Shown: positions 43,502 through 51,689 of the stretch, piece after piece
How positions within the stretch are numbered: the stretch's first letter is position 1
Layout of the letters: each line of letters opens with the position of its first letter
NCBI RefSeq assembly: GCF_039540375.1
Contig: NZ_BAABEX010000004.1
Coordinates: forward strand, 62,001-126,000
Reading direction: 5' to 3'
Source: Acidovorax_G lacteus
Lineage (GTDB): Bacteria > Pseudomonadota > Gammaproteobacteria > Burkholderiales > Burkholderiaceae_C
DNA: 64,000 nucleotides
Program-made: the position numbers and the translations under genes
Notes under the pieces: model-generated
What the model was told of the DNA's origin: nothing
Seen by the model: only the letters and a program-made list of their open reading frames with translations
The model's database searches: none

Positions 43502-44710
43502 TCAGCGCTGGCAGTGGGGGGCGTGCCCGCGCTCCAGCATGTCGGCGCGTTCCAGGGTTTCGGGGTGCGTGCTCAGCCAGGTTTCCCACGTGCTGGGCGT
43601 GCGGGCCTGTGCGGGCTTGGGGGCGGGGGCCGGCTGGGGCTGTGATGCAGCGTGCTCGGCCGGGCGGCCCGTGGTGCGCTCGGCCCGCCGACCAATGTGC
43701 GGCTCCTGCGCCATGGCGCGCAGCAACTGGGCCATCGGCGCCGTGGGCAGCGCCGTGTGGCGCAGCAGGGCCAGCGCATGGCAGTCGGCCTCGCGCTCGT
43801 GCTGGCGGCTGTAGGCCAGTCCCGTGAGCAGCGTGCTGCCCGTGGCCACCACGCCCGACACATCGCCCAGCGCCATGCCCAGCCCGATATTGAGCACCCC
43901 CTGCTCGACCAGGATGCGCATGCCGTGGCGGTGCACCACATGGCCGATCTCGTGCGCCAGCACGCCCACCACCGCATCGTCGCCCAGGCCACGGCGCGTG
44001 GCCATGTCCACCAGCGCGTCGGTCATCACGATGGTGCCGCCGGGCAGCGCAAACGCGTTGGGTGGCATGCCCGAGCGGAATTCCAGCACCAACCGCGGCT
44101 GGTAGTGGCGATAGCGCTGCAGCGCGGCGGGCTGTGCGGCCACCAGCGTGGCAAAGCGCTCGCGCAGCGCGGCCTGGCGGTCGGCGGGCAGCTTGCTCGG
44201 GCGCAGCATGCCGTCGTCAAACTGCTGCATCACGCGCTGGGCTATGGCCACCTCCCATTCCAGTGGCACAAAGCGCGCCATTTGCGCCGCCGCCCATGGG
44301 GTGCCGTAGCGGTAGAACAGGGTGAGTGCGACCGCTGCCACGAGCACGCCGGCCAGCAGCAGCGTCCAGCGCGTCTGCAGCCGCTGGGCCACGCCGATGC
44401 GGCCGCCAGCAGCCGCATAGGCCGCATGCCAGGCCTGCACGTCGTCGATCTCGATGCTGCCGTCGTCGCCCAGGTCCAGCGTCACACGGCGCTGGGCGTG
44501 GCGTGCGCTCCAGGCTTCGGGCCAGCCCACCGCCGCATGGGGCCACACGCGCGGGGCTTCGCTCGGCCGGTCCAGCGCATGCAGGTGCAGGGCCGGGCCG
44601 CGGCGGCCGGGGTGCAGGGCCACCAGCACGCGGCGCGGTTGGCTCTGGCGGCCGTCAAACCAGCGCGCGGGCAGTAGCGCCGCGGAAGCGGCAGAACCGT
44701 CGGTGGGCAT
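43502..44710 (-). CDS. M48-family metallopeptidase with N-terminal membrane anchor
   Basis: 402 aa. A cytoplasmic N-terminal domain (1-110; RWFDGRQSQPRRVLVALHPG), one membrane helix (about 114-133), then an M48 peptidase domain with zinc motif HEIGHVVHRHG and the third ligand in READCHAL. The Pro/Ala-rich stretch after about residue 350 ends in a STHPETLERAD motif seen in many M48 enzymes. It follows the DUF898 gene after 21 nt, and the two are probably an operon. Similar pairs are common in betaproteobacteria, with an unproven role in envelope protein quality control. Confidence 0.88.
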   Translation of the reverse strand: MPTDGSAASAALLPARWFDGRQSQPRRVLVALHPGRRGPALHLHALDRPSEAPRVWPHAAVGWPEAWSARHAQRRVTLDLGDDGSIEIDDVQAWHAAYAAAGGRIGVAQRLQTRWTLLLAGVLVAAVALTLFYRYGTPWAAAQMARFVPLEWEVAIAQRVMQQFDDGMLRPSKLPADRQAALRERFATLVAAQPAALQRYRHYQPRLVLEFRSGMPPNAFALPGGTIVMTDALVDMATRRGLGDDAVVGVLAHEIGHVVHRHGMRILVEQGVLNIGLGMALGDVSGVVATGSTLLTGLAYSRQHEREADCHALALLRHTALPTAPMAQLLRAMAQEPHIGRRAERTTGRPAEHAASQPQPAPAPKPAQARTPSTWETWLSTHPETLERADMLERGHAPHCQR

Positions 44711-44731
44711 GGACCGGTGCGCCGTGCGTGG

Positions 44732-45988
44732 TCAGACCAGGTCCAGCCCGACGGCGTCGGCCATTGCGTCACCCACGCCCCCTTGCTGCTGGCGCACAAG
44801 CACGCCCGTGACTTGGTCCACGCCGCCCTTGATGTGCAGCGTGACCGAGTCCGCTTTCATGCGGTATTCGTTCACGCGGGCGAACGGGCGGTAGAAGCCC
44901 AGCGTGAGCAGTGTGAACAGCAGGTTCTTCATGCGCAGGCGCACGAAGCGCCAGGCGTTGAGGCGGCACTTGAAGCGAGCGACCTGGCTCAGGCCGATGT
45001 TGTCCCACATCAGCTGAAACATGCGCGCCTCGCGGTAAGCGCGCGCCGGGGCCGAGGCCAGCAGCATCAGGAAGAAGCCCAGCACCAGCAGGGCAATGAT
45101 CAGGAACACGATGATCAACGTGGCGCCGCCGCCCATGGACTTGAGCGGTGCCAGCGAGCCCCCGACGAGCGCCGCCACGAGGGCGCTGACGACCAGCAGG
45201 CCCAGCAGGAACACCCCCACGGTGGCCGCCCAGATGCGCACGAAGTCCATGTACTGCGGCTTCCAGCGCCCGGGCTCGGTGCCCAGGCGGGACTGCATCA
45301 CCAGCAGGCTCTTGTAGTTGTATTCCATGCGGATGGCGCACAGCACCGACAGCGCCAGGCCCAGCAGCAGCAGGCCGCCCATGGCGGGCGTGAACTCGGG
45401 CATCTTGGGTGCGCCTGCGCCGCCTGCGCCTTCAGGGACGGGCGGGGTGAGCGCGTCCAGGCCGTAGGTCACGCCGATCCACACCAGCGCCAGCGCAAAC
45501 ACCGGCCAGCTGGCCCGGTACACCTCGCGCCAGCTCGCCACAAACTGCAGGCGCAGGCCGCGCCAGCGGGTGGCCGACAGCCGAAACCGCATCGCACTGC
45601 CCCACAGCAGCGGGGCCAGCGCCGCCCCCGCCACCAGGAACAGGGCCACCGCCGTGTCTTGCCCGGTGTTGACGGCGATCTGGTAGGCCAGCGTGAGCAC
45701 CACCAGCACCACAAAGCCGAACACCATGCGCTTTTGCGGGGCGGTGAATTCGAGCGGGCTGTGCGCGACCAGCGTGTGCCCGTAAAAGTACTGGGCTGTG
45801 CGCCGCCGCGCCCAGGGCGTGTAGAAGCCCAGGGTCAGGATGCTGAGCAGCACGTTGACGATCCAGACGCGGAAGTATTCACGGCCGCTGCCGGTGAACT
45901 GCACCGGATGCGCTTCGATCTCGACAGGCACCGCCGTGGCGGGCGGCTGGGTGCGGCGCGCCGTGGGCGGCGCAGATGGTGTTGGCAT
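44732..45988 (-). CDS. DUF898 (YjgN-like) membrane protein
   Basis: 418-aa integral membrane protein with about eight helices. It has the DUF898 repeat twice: FTGSGREYFRVWIVNVLLS...LTLGFYTPWARRR near the start and MKNLLFTLLTLGFYRPFARV near the end. The frame reaches further upstream, but ATG 45988, preceded by GGGAG, starts the family-like part. It is transcribed ahead of the M48 peptidase gene with a 21-nt gap. Biochemical role is unknown; transport or membrane homeostasis is a guess. Confidence 0.87.
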   Translation of the reverse strand: MPTPSAPPTARRTQPPATAVPVEIEAHPVQFTGSGREYFRVWIVNVLLSILTLGFYTPWARRRTAQYFYGHTLVAHSPLEFTAPQKRMVFGFVVLVVLTLAYQIAVNTGQDTAVALFLVAGAALAPLLWGSAMRFRLSATRWRGLRLQFVASWREVYRASWPVFALALVWIGVTYGLDALTPPVPEGAGGAGAPKMPEFTPAMGGLLLLGLALSVLCAIRMEYNYKSLLVMQSRLGTEPGRWKPQYMDFVRIWAATVGVFLLGLLVVSALVAALVGGSLAPLKSMGGGATLIIVFLIIALLVLGFFLMLLASAPARAYREARMFQLMWDNIGLSQVARFKCRLNAWRFVRLRMKNLLFTLLTLGFYRPFARVNEYRMKADSVTLHIKGGVDQVTGVLVRQQQGGVGDAMADAVGLDLV

Positions 45989-46045
45989 GGGCTCCCTCCA
46001 GAGTTGCGGGCCAGTGTAGCAGTGGCCTTGCTCTGGGTGAGCAGC

Positions 46046-46104
46046 GTCAAAACGGCCTGTTGTGCTTGCCCGACAAGCACGAGCAGCTATCAAAAAAAGA
46101 GCGA
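46046..46104. repeat. Interspersed hairpin repeat
   Basis: Core GTGCTTG-CCCGA-CAAGCAC (46062-46080), left flank TCAAAACGGCCTGTT, right flank GAGCAGCTATCAAAAAAAG. Between the DUF898 gene and the pseudouridine-synthase-like gene. Confidence 0.8.
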
Positions 46105-46144
46105 TTACGGGTGGGGCTGCCGCTTGCGGGTGGCCCCGCCCGGC

Positions 46145-46900
46145 TCAGAACTTGTCCCAGGGCGGCAGGTAGCGCCATTGCCCCTCGGGCAGGCGGGCCA
46201 GCGGCACGCGGCCGATGCGCAGGCGGCGCAGGCCCGTCACGGCCAGGCCCAGCGCGGCGCACAGCGCAGGCACCAGGGCCACATCCACGCCCTTGAGCGG
46301 CAGGCGCAGGCGTTGCTCGCTCTGCCAGCTCGCCTTGACGGGCGCGAGGCGCCGGCCGTCCAGTACCAGCCCCTCGGCCAAGGGGACCAGCCCGGCCGTT
46401 CCGGGCGTGCCCTGCACCTCGGCCACACATTCGTGCTCCAGCGGAGCGGCGGCGTCTTGCAGGCGGCGTGCGATGCGCGGGTCCTGCGTGAACACCACCA
46501 GCCCGCTGGCACCGGCAGGCAGCGGTGTGGCGGCAATCAGCTGGCGGAAGTGCCGCTGCAGCATGCGGCGCGGTGCCGGGTCGTCGGCCCAGTGGCGTTC
46601 TGCGCTCAAGAAGGGCAGGGCGTCGTCGGCGCTGGCCGCCGCTACACCCGCAGGCTTGTGCCACAGCAGCGTCACCGGCGGCTCGGGCTGGGCGCTGGCA
46701 CCCGCGGCCAGGGCCACCCGTTGCCCGGGCTGCACGCGCTGGGCCGGGCTTTCCACCGTGCGGCCGTCCACCTGCACATGGCCGCCTTCGATGTACTGCT
46801 CGGCCAGGCTGCGCGAGCAGCCCAGCTCCCGCGCCAGGCGCTTGGCCAGGCGTTCGCTGCCATCGTCTGCGGCAGGCGCCGCCGCATCAGTGCCTGCCAT
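46145..46900 (-). CDS. RsuA-type pseudouridine-synthase homologue lacking catalytic residues
   Basis: 251 aa. An S4 RNA-binding domain (about 15-65; LAKRLARELGCSRSLAEQYI) is followed by the RsuA/RluE-type catalytic fold: LLWHKPAGV (79-86) and LVVFTQDPRIARRL (134-147). The catalytic GRLD motif, however, reads TPLPAGASGL (125-134), with Pro128 where the essential Asp should be, and the Tyr normally found in the next motif is Cys158 (EHECVAEV). It should bind RNA but probably cannot make pseudouridine. It overlaps the end of the Nudix/beta-lactamase gene by 14 nt, so both lie on one message. Confidence 0.8.
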   Translation of the reverse strand: MAGTDAAAPAADDGSERLAKRLARELGCSRSLAEQYIEGGHVQVDGRTVESPAQRVQPGQRVALAAGASAQPEPPVTLLWHKPAGVAAASADDALPFLSAERHWADDPAPRRMLQRHFRQLIAATPLPAGASGLVVFTQDPRIARRLQDAAAPLEHECVAEVQGTPGTAGLVPLAEGLVLDGRRLAPVKASWQSEQRLRLPLKGVDVALVPALCAALGLAVTGLRRLRIGRVPLARLPEGQWRYLPPWDKF

Positions 46901-48563
46901 GCAGGGCCTCCAGCGCGCGAATGCGTTCTACGTGCGCCAGCAGCGAGCGCTGGGCCACCGGCCACATGCGCGGCGGCACGTCGTGGTAGGCCAGGCGCAC
47001 CCAGTCGTCCATGCTGCCCTGGGGCAGGGCCTGCATGGCCGCCACCACCTTGGCCTCGCGCGCCAGGCGGTGGGCCTTGAGCCGTGCAATGGCGCCTGGT
47101 GCATCGCCCAGCACGTAGCCGTGCGCGGGCAGGATGAAGCCGATGTCCTCGCGCTCGCACAGCGCGGCCAGACGGTCGAGCGAATCGAGATAGTCGGCCA
47201 TGTTGCCGTCGGGCGGGTCGATCACGGTGGTGCTGCCGTTGAGCACATGGTCGCCGCTGAACAGCAGGCCGTCTTCCACCAGCCACAGGCACAGGTGGTT
47301 GGCCGCGTGGCCCGGGGTGTGGATCACTTCCAGGGTATGGGTGATTTCGCCATCCGGCCCTTTGCCGGTTAGCACAAGCCGCTCATGATTTGATAGCGAT
47401 CGGTCGGGCGTGAAATGGCTGGCAGTGCGCGCCGTGGGGGCCGAGGGCAGGCCCAGCACCGGCGGGCGCGGGCGGCCTGCGGCGGCGCAACGCTCGGCCA
47501 GGGGCGCAGCGCCCGGGCTGTGGTCGGGGTGCGAATGCGTGCAGACGATGGCGCGGATGTCGCCGCCCGCAGCGCGCCACAGGCGCTCCAGGTGCTCGGG
47601 CTCGGCCGGGCCCGGGTCGATGACGATGTGGCCCGTGGACGGGTCGCCCACGAGGTAGCTGTTGGTGCCCGGCCCGGTCATCACGCCCGGGTTGGCGGCC
47701 GTGAGGCGCTGCACGTTGCGCAGCAGCGGCACGGGGCGCTCGTTCTGCCAATCCAGCGGATGCACGATCTGCCCGTCCGGGCACACCAGCGCGAGTTCGC
47801 CAAACGGCGGCTCGTCTTCCATGTAGCGCGCTTCCTTGCCGTTCAGCAGGCCGGCGCGTGGGCAGCTCACCCACAGCGGGCGCTCGCTTTGCAGCGCGTC
47901 GAGCAGCGCCTGTGTGCTCGTGTAGCGTGTGAGGCGCTGCAGCGTGCGGATGGTCGGGAAGATCATGAAGAACTGCCCGGCCTCGTGCCGCGCCAGCGCG
48001 TCGGCCGGGCGCACCCACACGGGCTCGAACTGCTCGCTTTCGTCGGCCACGGGCTCCTGTTCTGCAGGCATGCGTGCGACCAGAAAGGGCACATCAAAGC
48101 GGCGCGGCAGGTCGCGGTCGGCCGTCCAGTGCGCCAGCCAGAACACCTGGTCGGCCGCCAGCCGCAGGCCGCGCGCCGCGCACTGTGCAAAAAACGGCGC
48201 GTGGCGGTCGAGCGCGGCGATGTCCTGCGCGTCGGCGGCGCTGCCGTCGGTGCGGCGTGCGAGCAGCACGCCCAGCTCCTCAAAGCTCTCGCGGATGGCC
48301 GCAATGGCCTGCGTGCAGTGCAGGTCGGTCTGCGTGGGGCGGCGGTCGGCCAGTGCGTGGGCCGCGGGCGCGGCGTCGGCGGTGTCGATGGCGCCACCCG
48401 GGAACACATAGGCGCCGGGCGCAAAGCTGGCCTGGGCGGAGCGCCGGGTCATCAGCACTTCGAGCGCGCCGTCTGGTGCGTCGCGCAGCAGCAAGACGGT
48501 GGCGGCCGGGCGGGTGGGCACCGGCTCGCGATGGGGGTGCAGTTGCTGGTGGAGGCGGGGCAT
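46887..48563 (-). CDS. Nudix hydrolase / metallo-beta-lactamase-fold fusion
   Basis: 558 aa. The N-terminal Nudix-like domain (about 15-245) has GAYVFPGGAIDTAD and AAIRESFEELGVLL, though the Nudix box is stretched. The C-terminal part (about 285-558) is a metallo-beta-lactamase domain: ANPGVMTGPGTNSYLVG, THSHPDHSPGA (zinc ligands), HTPGHAANHLCL and LPAHGYVLG, resembling LACTB2-type hydrolases. Near residue 390 (SLSNHERLVLTGKG) the DNA matches the interspersed repeat. ATG 48563 is chosen; a GATAAT box lies 6 nt before it. Possible role: clearing damaged nucleotides or CoA-derived esters; not proven. Confidence 0.85.
   Translation of the reverse strand: MPRLHQQLHPHREPVPTRPAATVLLLRDAPDGALEVLMTRRSAQASFAPGAYVFPGGAIDTADAAPAAHALADRRPTQTDLHCTQAIAAIRESFEELGVLLARRTDGSAADAQDIAALDRHAPFFAQCAARGLRLAADQVFWLAHWTADRDLPRRFDVPFLVARMPAEQEPVADESEQFEPVWVRPADALARHEAGQFFMIFPTIRTLQRLTRYTSTQALLDALQSERPLWVSCPRAGLLNGKEARYMEDEPPFGELALVCPDGQIVHPLDWQNERPVPLLRNVQRLTAANPGVMTGPGTNSYLVGDPSTGHIVIDPGPAEPEHLERLWRAAGGDIRAIVCTHSHPDHSPGAAPLAERCAAAGRPRPPVLGLPSAPTARTASHFTPDRSLSNHERLVLTGKGPDGEITHTLEVIHTPGHAANHLCLWLVEDGLLFSGDHVLNGSTTVIDPPDGNMADYLDSLDRLAALCEREDIGFILPAHGYVLGDAPGAIARLKAHRLAREAKVVAAMQALPQGSMDDWVRLAYHDVPPRMWPVAQRSLLAHVERIRALEALHGRH
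47362..47400. repeat. Hairpin-repeat fragment inside the Nudix/MBL gene
   Basis: On the minus strand it reads CGATCGCTATCAAATCATGA then GCGGCTTGTGCTAACCGG. The GCTATCAAATCA-TGAGC-GGCTTGTGCT order matches the left half of the intergenic copy at 62201. It is read in frame and lies between zinc-binding motifs of the metallo-hydrolase domain, where family members differ in length. Confidence 0.5.
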
Positions 48564-48569
48564 CGGCCC

Positions 48570-48575
48570 ATTATC
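48570..48575 (-). promoter_or_regulatory. -10 box for leaderless Nudix/MBL mRNA
   Basis: GATAAT on the minus strand, 6 nt before the ATG at 48563. No Shine-Dalgarno site between. Confidence 0.55.
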
Positions 48576-48631
48576 GGCCGCGGCGGCCCTGCACGGGGCG
48601 GGGGCTGTCGCGCGCGCGGCCGGTGCGGGGA

Positions 48632-49903
48632 TCAGGTGGGCTGTGCCGGCTTGAGCTGGTGGCCTGCGGCTTTTTTGTACGCCTGCACCCATTCGGCCAG
48701 CACCTGCGGGTCGGTCACGTCTTCGATGCGGGCAAAGCCCTCGGGGGCGGCCTCTTCCACCATGTCGAGGATCGCGTCCAGCCCTTCGCGGCGGTTCATC
48801 GCGACGATGTCGCGCGTCATGGGCAGGCGCGCGGCCTCGTAGGCGTCGAGTGCGGCGGTGATGCTTGCATGCGCATCGAGCGCATCGGCCAGCGCGGCGG
48901 CGTCGAGGATGGCCTGCGTCGCGCCGTTCGAGCCGATCGGGTACATGGGGTGTGCCGCGTCGCCCAGCAGCGTGGTGTGGCCGTGGCGCCAGCGGGGCAG
49001 GGGGTCGCGGTCCACCATCGGCCATTCGAGGATCTGCTCGGCCGCGCGGATCAGCCCCGGGACATCGAGCCAGGCAAAGCGCCAGGCGCCGAAGGTGGGC
49101 AGCAGGTCGTCGAGCGAGCCGGGCTTGCTCCAGTCCTCACGGCTCGGGGCTGTGAGGCCGCCGCCAAAGCCGTCTTCGCGCAGGCGGCGGTCGCAGATCC
49201 AGTTGATGCGCTGTAGGCCATCGGGGCGCACCGGCTCAATCGGGTAGACCACGAACTTGGCACGGCGGTGGCCCGCCTGCACCATGGTGCGGCCGTCGAG
49301 GAAGGGTTTGGCCAGCGTGGTGCCGCGCCACATCATCATGCCGTTCCAGCGCGGTGCGCCTTCGCCCGGGTAGAACTGCTGGCGCAGGGCCGAATGGATG
49401 CCGTCCGCACCGATCAGGATGTCGCAGGCGCGTTCGCTGCGCGTGCCGTCGGCGTGCAGGATCTCGGCCACCGCGCCGTTGGGGGTTTCGCGTGCGGCCA
49501 CCACGCGCTCGCCGGCGCGCACCTGGGCCTCGCCCAGCCGCCGCTTCGCTTCGTCCCACAGCCGCATCTGCAGGTGGCCGCGGTGGATGCTGAGCTGTGG
49601 GTGGCTCGCGCCCGCGGCCACGCCGCGCAGGTCTTCGTAGATGGTCTGCCCGTGGCGGTTGGCAAACACCAGCGCCCGCGTGGGCACGGCCATGGCCTCC
49701 AGCGCGGGCAGCAGGCCCAGATCTGCCAGCACCTTCACCGCATGGGGCAGCAGGTTGATGCCCACACCCAGCGGGCGGGGTTGCGCGGCGGCTTCGCACA
49801 CCATGACCTGGTGGCCGCGCGCGGCCAGGGCCAGGGCGGCGGTCAGGCCGCCGATGCCGCCGCCAGACACGACGATGGAGCGGGGGGCGCGGGAAGAGGT
49901 CAT
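48632..49903 (-). CDS. FAD-dependent aromatic monooxygenase
   Basis: 423 aa flavoprotein hydroxylase. GxGxxG motif VVSGGGIGGLTAALALAARG (residues 11-30), DG-type motif DILIGADGIHSALRQ and the second FAD motif LLGDAAHPMYPIGSNGATQA are all present, as in salicylate/3-hydroxybenzoate hydroxylases and PhzS-like enzymes. It likely adds one oxygen atom to an aromatic substrate using NAD(P)H. Divergent from the MarR regulator gene at 49964, so it is probably repressed by it. Substrate unknown. Confidence 0.9.
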   Translation of the reverse strand: MTSSRAPRSIVVSGGGIGGLTAALALAARGHQVMVCEAAAQPRPLGVGINLLPHAVKVLADLGLLPALEAMAVPTRALVFANRHGQTIYEDLRGVAAGASHPQLSIHRGHLQMRLWDEAKRRLGEAQVRAGERVVAARETPNGAVAEILHADGTRSERACDILIGADGIHSALRQQFYPGEGAPRWNGMMMWRGTTLAKPFLDGRTMVQAGHRRAKFVVYPIEPVRPDGLQRINWICDRRLREDGFGGGLTAPSREDWSKPGSLDDLLPTFGAWRFAWLDVPGLIRAAEQILEWPMVDRDPLPRWRHGHTTLLGDAAHPMYPIGSNGATQAILDAAALADALDAHASITAALDAYEAARLPMTRDIVAMNRREGLDAILDMVEEAAPEGFARIEDVTDPQVLAEWVQAYKKAAGHQLKPAQPT

Positions 49904-49926
49904 GGGCTGTCTCCGGGTTTGTGGGG

Positions 49927-49955
49927 TTGACGTGCATCAAGCACTCCGGGATATT
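49927..49955 (+). promoter_or_regulatory. Promoter of the MarR gene
   Basis: -35 TTGACG (49927-49932), 17-nt spacer, -10 GATATT (49950-49955). The expected transcription start falls at about 49962, one or two bases before the ATG, so the mRNA may be leaderless. Confidence 0.55.
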
Positions 49956-49972
49956 GTTGCGTCATGCAACAA
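49954..49972. promoter_or_regulatory. MarR-type operator over the start codon
   Basis: Perfect 7-bp inverted repeat TTGTTGC-N5-GCAACAA that covers the -10/start region and the ATG (49964-49966) of the MarR gene. Spacing and symmetry fit MarR dimers. Binding here would block its own transcription and could also control the divergent monooxygenase gene. Confidence 0.6.
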
Positions 49973-50554
49973 AAAAACGCAAGTCAGCGCAAACCCCCAG
50001 CCTCCCCCGTCCCGGCACGCAAGGCGGGCCGCGGCGCCCCGCCGGCCGACTGGGCGCAGGCCGAGCTGCGGCCGCTGCCCGGGCTGGCCTATGGCGTGCT
50101 CGACGAGCTGCTGGGCTATGCGCTGCGCCGCGCGCAGAACGCGCTGTACCTGCACTTTCAGCGCAGCGTGGACCGCGCCGACGTGAGCCCGCAGCGCTTT
50201 GCCGCGCTGGTGCTGGTGGCGCAGAACCCCGGCCTGCGTCAGGGCCTGCTGGCCGAGGCCATGGGCCTGCACCGCAGCGGCGGCATGCGCCTGGTGGACT
50301 GGCTGTGCGAGCAGGGCTGGGTGGCGCGGGCCGACGACCCGCAGGACCGCCGCTCGTGGACCGTGCACCCCACGCCCGAGGGCTTGGCACTGCTTGATCG
50401 CGTGACGGCCCAGGTGCGTGCCCACGACAGCGCCTTGCTGGCCGCGCTGGGCGATGAGGGCCCTCACCTGCGCCGCCTGCTGGACCGCCTGGCGGTCGCG
50501 GCGACCGGCCTCACACCACCCAGCTCGACCGACCCTGTTCCCGCCCCCGAGTAA
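49964..50554 (+). CDS. MarR-family transcriptional regulator
   Basis: 196 aa. A Pro/Ala-rich tail (1-30), then the MarR winged helix (about 50-155): LAEAMGLHRSGGMRLVDWLC (recognition region) and the wing ADDPQDRRSWTVHPTPEG. It sits between the divergent monooxygenase gene and a same-strand Bug receptor gene, a layout used for aromatic-acid uptake and degradation. Likely self-regulated through the operator at its start. The inducer is probably an aromatic acid; this is inference. Confidence 0.9.
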   Translation: MQQKNASQRKPPASPVPARKAGRGAPPADWAQAELRPLPGLAYGVLDELLGYALRRAQNALYLHFQRSVDRADVSPQRFAALVLVAQNPGLRQGLLAEAMGLHRSGGMRLVDWLCEQGWVARADDPQDRRSWTVHPTPEGLALLDRVTAQVRAHDSALLAALGDEGPHLRRLLDRLAVAATGLTPPSSTDPVPAPE

Positions 50555-50579
50555 GACCCTCAACCCAAGGAGACATTGC

Positions 50580-51572
50580 ATGCAACCGATCAACCGCCGC
50601 CAGCTCGGCTGGCACCTGGGCCGCGCACTGGGCGCGGCCGCGCTCGCATCCACCGGCCTGGGCGCCTGGGCCCAGGCCGGCACGCCCCGCATCCTGGTCG
50701 GCTTTCCGGCCGGGGGCTCGGTGGACGCCACCGCGCGCCGCCTGGCCGAAACCTGGCGCGCGCGCCTGGGCACCGTGGTGGTCGAGCAGAAAGTGGGCGC
50801 GGGCGGCCGCATTGCCGTGACCACGCTCAAAGACGCCGCGCCCGACGGGCTGACCCTGCTGCTCAGCCCCTCGTCCATGTTCACCATCTACCCGCATGTG
50901 TTCAAGCGCCTGCAGTACAAGCCGGCCACCGACGCCATCGCCGTGTCGCCCGTGGCGCTGTCCACCTGCGGTTTCATGGTCGGGCCCAAGGTGCCCGAAT
51001 CGGTGCGCACCCTGCGCCAGTTCGCCGACTGGGCCAAGGCCCAGGCCGAGCCGCAGGGCTATGCCTCGCCCGCGGCCGGGGCCATGCCGCACTTTCTGGG
51101 CAACCAGTTTGCGCGGGCGGTGGGCGTGCCGCTCACGCACGTTCCGTACCGGGGCGCTGCGCCGGGCCTGCAGGACTTGATGGGCGGCCAGATCGCCTCG
51201 GGCTGCTTCAGCGTGGGCGACTGCCTGCCGCACCTGGCCTCGGGCCGCGTGCGCGTGCTGGGCGTGACCGACGCGCGCCGTTCGCGCTTCTTGCCCGATG
51301 TGCCCACGTTCGAGGAACAAGGCTTTGCGGGCATCCAGGGCGTGGAAAGCTATGGCCTGTTCCTGCCCGCCCGCACGCCCGCCGCGCAGGTCGAGCGCCT
51401 GGCAGAGCTGGCCCGCGCGGCCGTCAAAGACCCGGCCGTGATCGAGACACTGTCCAAACTCGGCTTCGAGCCCATCGCCTCGACGCCCGAGGAGTACACG
51501 CGCCAGCTCGCGCAGGAGCGGGACCGCTGGGCGCCCGTGGTGGCGGCTTCGGGCTTCTCGTCGGACGACTGA
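50580..51572 (+). CDS. Bug-family (TTT-type) periplasmic solute receptor
   Basis: 330 aa. N-terminal signal (RRQLGWHLGRALGAAALAST, cleavage near AWAQA), then the Bug fold with VGFPAGGSVDATARRLAE, VEQKVGAGGRIA, HVPYRGAAPGLQDLMGGQI and a C-terminal VVAASGF. AAGGAGA sets the ATG. Such receptors bind carboxylates or aromatic acids in Burkholderiales. Lacking a permease gene nearby, it may work with a transporter elsewhere or as a sensor. Expressed with the MarR gene (25-nt gap). Confidence 0.9.
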   Translation: MQPINRRQLGWHLGRALGAAALASTGLGAWAQAGTPRILVGFPAGGSVDATARRLAETWRARLGTVVVEQKVGAGGRIAVTTLKDAAPDGLTLLLSPSSMFTIYPHVFKRLQYKPATDAIAVSPVALSTCGFMVGPKVPESVRTLRQFADWAKAQAEPQGYASPAAGAMPHFLGNQFARAVGVPLTHVPYRGAAPGLQDLMGGQIASGCFSVGDCLPHLASGRVRVLGVTDARRSRFLPDVPTFEEQGFAGIQGVESYGLFLPARTPAAQVERLAELARAAVKDPAVIETLSKLGFEPIASTPEEYTRQLAQERDRWAPVVAASGFSSDD

Positions 51573-51676
51573 GCCAGGCGCAGTCTGTCGCGTGCGGCCG
51601 ACGCTTGCGCCGCTGCAGCGGACGCGCGGTGTGGCGGCGCGGTCATTTGGGCCGTGCGCGCCACCCGGCCAGCAAC

Positions 51677-51682
51677 GATAAT
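51677..51682 (+). promoter_or_regulatory. -10 box for leaderless dapF mRNA
   Basis: GATAAT with exactly 7 nt before the dapF ATG at 51690; no Shine-Dalgarno site. No clear -35 at the standard distance. Confidence 0.5.
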
Positions 51683-51689
51683 TGGGCCC

